A DNA stretch of 64,000 bases from the NCBI RefSeq assembly GCF_963678635.1, contig NC_087065.1, forward strand, positions 8,937,267 through 9,001,266, read 5' to 3'. This stretch comes from Symsagittifera roscoffensis (taxonomy: Eukaryota; Xenacoelomorpha; Acoela; Convolutidae). Below the pieces are notes generated by a model, which ran no database searches, had not been told where the DNA came from, and saw only the letters and a program-made list of their open reading frames with translations. Numbering within the stretch: position 1 is the first letter of the stretch; each line of letters starts with the position of its first letter. A program made the translations under genes and the position numbers. Shown in pieces: positions 53,301 to 59,300 of the stretch.

Positions 53301-56300
53301 CAAAAACTACCCGTCCAGATTTGGGATTAAGCGTTTAATCGATAATCCAGGTTGTAGGAAACTCCCCCGCACAAGCGGCTGGTCCTTAACTTGCCTAGGG
53401 GAAGAGCTATAGACTTAGGAAAAGTCACTTTTTTGACTTTTTTGGCCTTTTTTCAAATCTTTCCGATTTCCTCAAAAACTACCCGTCCAGATTTGGGATT
53501 AAGGGTTTAATCGATAGACCAGGTTGTAGGAAACTCCGCCGCACAAGCGGCTGGTCCTTAACTTGCCTAGGGGAAGAGCTATAGACTTAGGAAAAGTCAC
53601 TTTTTTGACTTTTTTGGCCTTTTTTCAAATCTTTCCGATTTCCTCAAAAACTACCCGTCCAGATTTGGGATTAAGGGTTTAATCGATAGACCAGGTTGTA
53701 GGAACCCCCCCTACACAAACGGCTCGTCCCTAATTTGTCTAGGGGAAGAGCTATACGTTTAGGAATAGTCAATTTTTCGGTTTTTAGGCCATTTTTTCAA
53801 ACTTTTTCGATTTCTTCAAAAACTACCCATCCAGATTTGGGATTAAGCGTTTAATCGATAGACCAGGTTGTAGGAAACTCCCCTGCCCAAGCGGCTGGTC
53901 CTTAATTTGCTTAGGGGAAGATCTATAGACTTAGGAAAAGTCACTTTTTTGATTTTTTTGCCTATTTTTTTCGGAAATTATCCTCAAAAACTACCCATCC
54001 AGATTTGGAATTAAGGGTTTAATCGATAGACCAGGTTGTAGGAAACTCCCCCGCACAAGCGGCTGGTCCTTAACTTGCCTAGGGGAAGAGCTATAGACTT
54101 AGGAAAAGTCACTTTTTTGACTTTTTTGGCCTTTTTTCAAATAGAGCAATAACTTCCTGTTTGATTTATTAAACAGGTATTATGAAAACGTTTTTTTTTT
54201 TTCCAGATGAAATCTGGTTTTTTTTTTAATTTTTTTTTTTTTTTGAGACGCTTTTTCGAAAAATTCGCTTTCCCAAAAAACTACCCGTCAGATTCTCATA
54301 AAAGTGGTACCAATGGATTTATTAGCGTTTCACCTACCTGCCTGCATGAAATTTAGGGCAATTTTTACCCTACCCCACCCCCTACGGTCTTAGAAAAGCT
54401 TCACAACTCGGTACTTTTTTCACTTTTTGCCCATTTTTTCGGAAATTATCGATTTCCTCAAAAACTACCCGTCCAGATTTGGGATTAAGCGTTTAATCGA
54501 TAATCCAGGTTGTAGGAAACTCCCCCGCACAAGCGGCTGGTCCTTAACTTGCCTAGGGGAAGAGCTATAGACTTAGGAAAAGTCACTTTTTTGACTTTTT
54601 TGGCCTTTTTTCAAATCTTTCCGATTTCCTCAAAAACTACCCGTCCAGATTTGGGATTAAGGGTTTAATCGATAGACCAGGTTGTAGGAAACTCCCCCGC
54701 ACAAGCGGCTGGTCCTTAACTTGCCTAGGGGAAGAGCTATAGACTTAGGAAAAGTCACTTTTTTGACTTTTTTGGCCTTTTTTCAAATCTTTCCGATTTC
54801 CTCAAAAACTACCCGTCCAGATTTGGGATTAAGGGTTTAATCGATAGACCAGGTTGTAGGAACCCCCCCTACACAAACGGCTCGTCCCTAATTTGTCTAG
54901 GGGAAGAGCTATACGTTTAGGAATAGTCAATTTTTCGGTTTTTAGGCCATTTTTTCAAACTTTTTCGATTTCTTCAAAAACTACCCATCCAGATTTGGGA
55001 TTAAGCGTTTAATCGATAGACCAGGTTGTAGGAAACTCCCCTGCCCAAGCGGCTGGTCCTTAATTTGCTTAGGGGAAGATCTATAGACTTAGGAAAAGTC
55101 ACTTTTTTGATTTTTTTGCCTATTTTTTTCGGAAATTATCCTCAAAAACTACCCATCCAGATTTGGAATTAAGGGTTTAATCGATAGACCAGGTTGTAGG
55201 AAACTCCCCCGCACAAGCGGCTGGTCCTTAACTTGCCTAGGGGAAGAGCTATAGACTTAGGAAAAGTCACTTTTTTGACTTTTTTGGCCTTTTTTCAAAT
55301 AGAGCAATAACTTCCTGTTTGATTTATTAAACAGGTATTATGAAAACGTTTTTTTTTTTTCCAGATGAAATCTGTTTTTTTTTTTTTAATTTTTTTTTTT
55401 TTTTTGAGACGCTTTTTCGAAAAATTCGCTTTCCCAAAAAACTACCCGTCAGATTCTCATAAAAGTGGTACCAATGGATTTAGTAGCGTTTCACCTACCT
55501 GCCTGCATGAAATTTAGGGCAATTTTTACCCTACCCCACCCCCTACGGTCTTAGAAAAGCTTCACAACTCGGTACTTTTTTCACTTTTTGCCCATTTTTT
55601 CGGAAATTATCGATTTCCTCAAAAACTACCCGTCCAGATTTGGGATTAAGCGTTTAATCGATAATCCAGGTTGTAGGAAACTCCCCCGCACAAGCGGCTG
55701 GTCCTTAACTTGCCTAGGGGAAGAGCTATAGACTTAGAAAAAGTCACTTTTTTGACTTTTTTGGCCTTTTTTCAAATCTTTCCGATTTCCTCAAAAACTA
55801 CCCGTCCAGATTTGGGATTAAGGGTTTAATCGATAGACCAGGTTGTAGGAAACTCCCCCGCACAAGCGGCTGGTCCTTAACTTGCCTAGGGGAAGAGCTA
55901 TAGACTTAGGAAAAGTCACTTTTTTGACTTTTTTGGCCTTTTTTCAAATCTTTCCGATTTCCTCAAAAACTACCCGTCCAGATTTGGGATTAAGGGTTTA
56001 ATCGATAGACCAGGTTGTAGGAACCCCCCCTACACAAACGGCTCGTCCCTAATTTGTCTAGGGGAAGAGCTATACGTTTAGGAATAGTCAATTTTTCGGT
56101 TTTTAGGCCATTTTTTCAAACTTTTTCGATTTCTTCAAAAACTACCCATCCAGATTTGGGATTAAGCGTTTAATCGATAGACCAGGTTGTAGGAAACTCC
56201 CCTGCCCAAGCGGCTGGTCCTTAATTTGCTTAGGGGAAGATCTATAGACTTAGGAAAAGTCACTTTTTTGATTTTTTTGCCTATTTTTTTCGGAAATTAT

Positions 56301-59300
56301 CCTCAAAAACTACCCATCCAGATTTGGAATTAAGGGTTTAATCGATAGACCAGGTTGTAGGAAACTCCCCCGCACAAGCGGCTGGTCCTTAACTTGCCTA
56401 GGGGAAGAGCTATAGACTTAGGAAAAGTCACTTTTTTGACTTTTTTGGCCTTTTTTCAAATAGAGCAATAACTTCCTGTTTGATTTATTAAACAGGTATT
56501 ATGAAAACGTTTTTTTTTTTCCAGATGAAATCTGGTTTTTTTTTTTTAATTTTTTTTTTTTTTTTGAGACGCTTTTTCGAAAAATTCGCTTTCCCAAAAA
56601 ACTACCCGTCAGATTCTCATAAAAGTGGTACCAATGGATTTAGTAGCGTTTCACCTACCTGCCTGCATGAAATTTAGGGCAATTTTTACCCTACCCCACC
56701 CCCTACGGTCTTAGAAAAGCTTCACAACTCGGTACTTTTTTCACTTTTTGCCCATTTTTTCGGAAATTATCGATTTCCTCAAAAACTACCCGTCCAGATT
56801 TGGGATTAAGCGTTTAATCGATAATCCAGGTTGTAGGAAACTCCCCCGCACAAGCGGCTGGTCCTTAACTTGCCTAGGGGAAGAGCTATAGACTTAGGAA
56901 AAGTCACTTTTTTGACTTTTTTGGCCTTTTTTCAAATCTTTCCGATTTCCTCAAAAACTACCCGTCCAGATTTGGGATTAAGGGTTTAATCGATAGACCA
57001 GGTTGTAGGAAACTCCCCCGCACAAGCGGCTGGTCCTTAACTTGCCTAGGGGAAGAGCTATAGACTTAGGAAAAGTCACTTTTTTGACTTTTTTGGCCTT
57101 TTTTCAAATCTTTCCGATTTCCTCAAAAACTACCCGTCCAGATTTGGGATTAAGGGTTTAATCGATAGACCAGGTTGTAGGAACCCCCCCTACACAAACG
57201 GCTCGTCCCTAATTTGTCTAGGGGAAGAGCTATACGTTTAGGAATAGTCAATTTTTCGGTTTTTAGGCCATTTTTTCAAACTTTTTCGATTTCTTCAAAA
57301 ACTACCCATCCAGATTTGGGATTAAGCGTTTAATCGATAGACCAGGTTGTAGGAAACTCCCCTGCCCAAGCGGCTGGTCCTTAATTTGTCTCGGGGAAGA
57401 GCTGTACACTTAGGAAAAGTTTTTTAAAAAGTTTTTTGGCATTGGAACAAAGATTCAATATACTTGTCTAGGGAAACACCTATGGACTTGAAAAGTTCCC
57501 TCATGAAAACTTTTTACCAAAGCGTTACCAATGAATGCATAAGCTTCTCTTTCACTTTTTTTGCGTAGGAAGGGCGCTATCGACTTGAGAAATTTGAAAT
57601 TTTAAAACAATTTTAAAATAATCAATATTAAAATAATCAAACAGGTCTCACCAGCTTTCAGCTGGGCCCCTAGTAGGTTTTGGGTGAAGACCAAAAATTG
57701 AATTTTTGAAACTACCTGTTTCATCGCGCATCAGAACAACAAATAGAAAAATTATCATACAGGTGTATCTAGCTTTAGCTGGGCCTCTACTGTTACTTTA
57801 TCTTTGATCGTACTTTCTGAAGTCATGGGAATTTGTATATCGCGCATCAGAACAACAAAAAAAAATTATCATACAAGTGTATCCAGCTTTAGCTGGGCCT
57901 CTACTGTTACTTTATCGTTGATCGTACTTTCTGAAGTCATGGGATTTGTAAAATTAACTATTGATTCAATTTTCTCTGAATGGGATAGATTTACAACAAA
58001 CTCGCCGATAAAAAATCTTATTTGAATTTCAAAGAGCTTCTTCATGGAATGTATCTATTCTGTAAATCTCGAAAGTTGAAAAAAAATTTTCAATCATTTT
58101 TTTTGTTTTTTTTATTCTATTACACTTTTTATCTGTCTATTGGCTGTTTCGGTTGATTTTTCTGGCGCCCAGTTTATTATGTTAAAGAGAAAACAGTATT
58201 GTTCAGATCGAACTAGAGTTTTGGTTGGAGGTAGTTTACTTGGATTCTTAGGAGAGGGAAGATAGTGTTCACATGGGTCAATTTCTTCAATTTTATAAAC
58301 CCAGGTGTACGTCAAGGGCAGTCAGAACAATCAACGCTCTGTTGTAATACAGGCAGTCCTCTGATATTCATGAATCTACAGCCACTTACCTTACGGAGTT
58401 GTTGAAACCAAAATCAATGCCTTATAAATATGCAATTATTAATTAGTCAATGTTAAATCACCTTTCTTTTTTTAAAAAAACCCAAAGCCAAAAAAGAATG
58501 TCTTTGACTTGGAGGATGTTTGACCGTTTTTTTTCTAGGTGCTGGCCAATTTTTCTGACCTGGCCGTGCGTGACTTGTGGGTGGAGGGCAAGTGCAAATT
58601 CTTCAAGAGCGAATTCGTCTGTCAATTATGCTTCATGCATCAATTCGGACTCCACAAGTGAGTTCTAATATTTAAAACCGTCACTTCTGCAAACCACAAT
58701 TTATTTTTGAGTGTCAAAGATTATATTTTGTCTTTTTAGTGGTAATAAGGAGAGCATAGTCATGCATGCAATTCAGCTTATTTCAACAAATAAATTATCT
58801 TAAATAAGGTTACCAAACGTATTCAATGCATTACTTGATACTTGGAACCTTGACCTTAGGGCTAAATAAGTCTATATTGTTAGTCACGCCGCCTTAAGCA
58901 AATCTGAGATGAATCAAATAAATTTTTGGAAATTTTTTATCGGTCGAGTTAGTCGAAAAACATATCGAATTCTGGTCGAGAAAGTCAAAACATATCTTTA
59001 CTGGGTTGAACAAAGTCGAACACTTTTTTGATGGGTCCGGAAAATTTAAACCTACCAAAATTTGGTCTAGAAAGTCAAAACATATCGAAATTTGGTCGAG
59101 AAAGTCGAAACATATCAAAATTTGGTCGGCAAAGTCGAAACATAAATCGACCACCACGACGCGGGATAGAGTGAAAATTTTTGGCTTTTTCACTCAGAAG
59201 AATGTGTTGTGATGATTCGGGCTTTTGTGGTTAGGTATGACGACAACGTGACTGAATTATGTGCTGAGGAGAACCTGGAGAAGCCGTACAATGGACCCAG

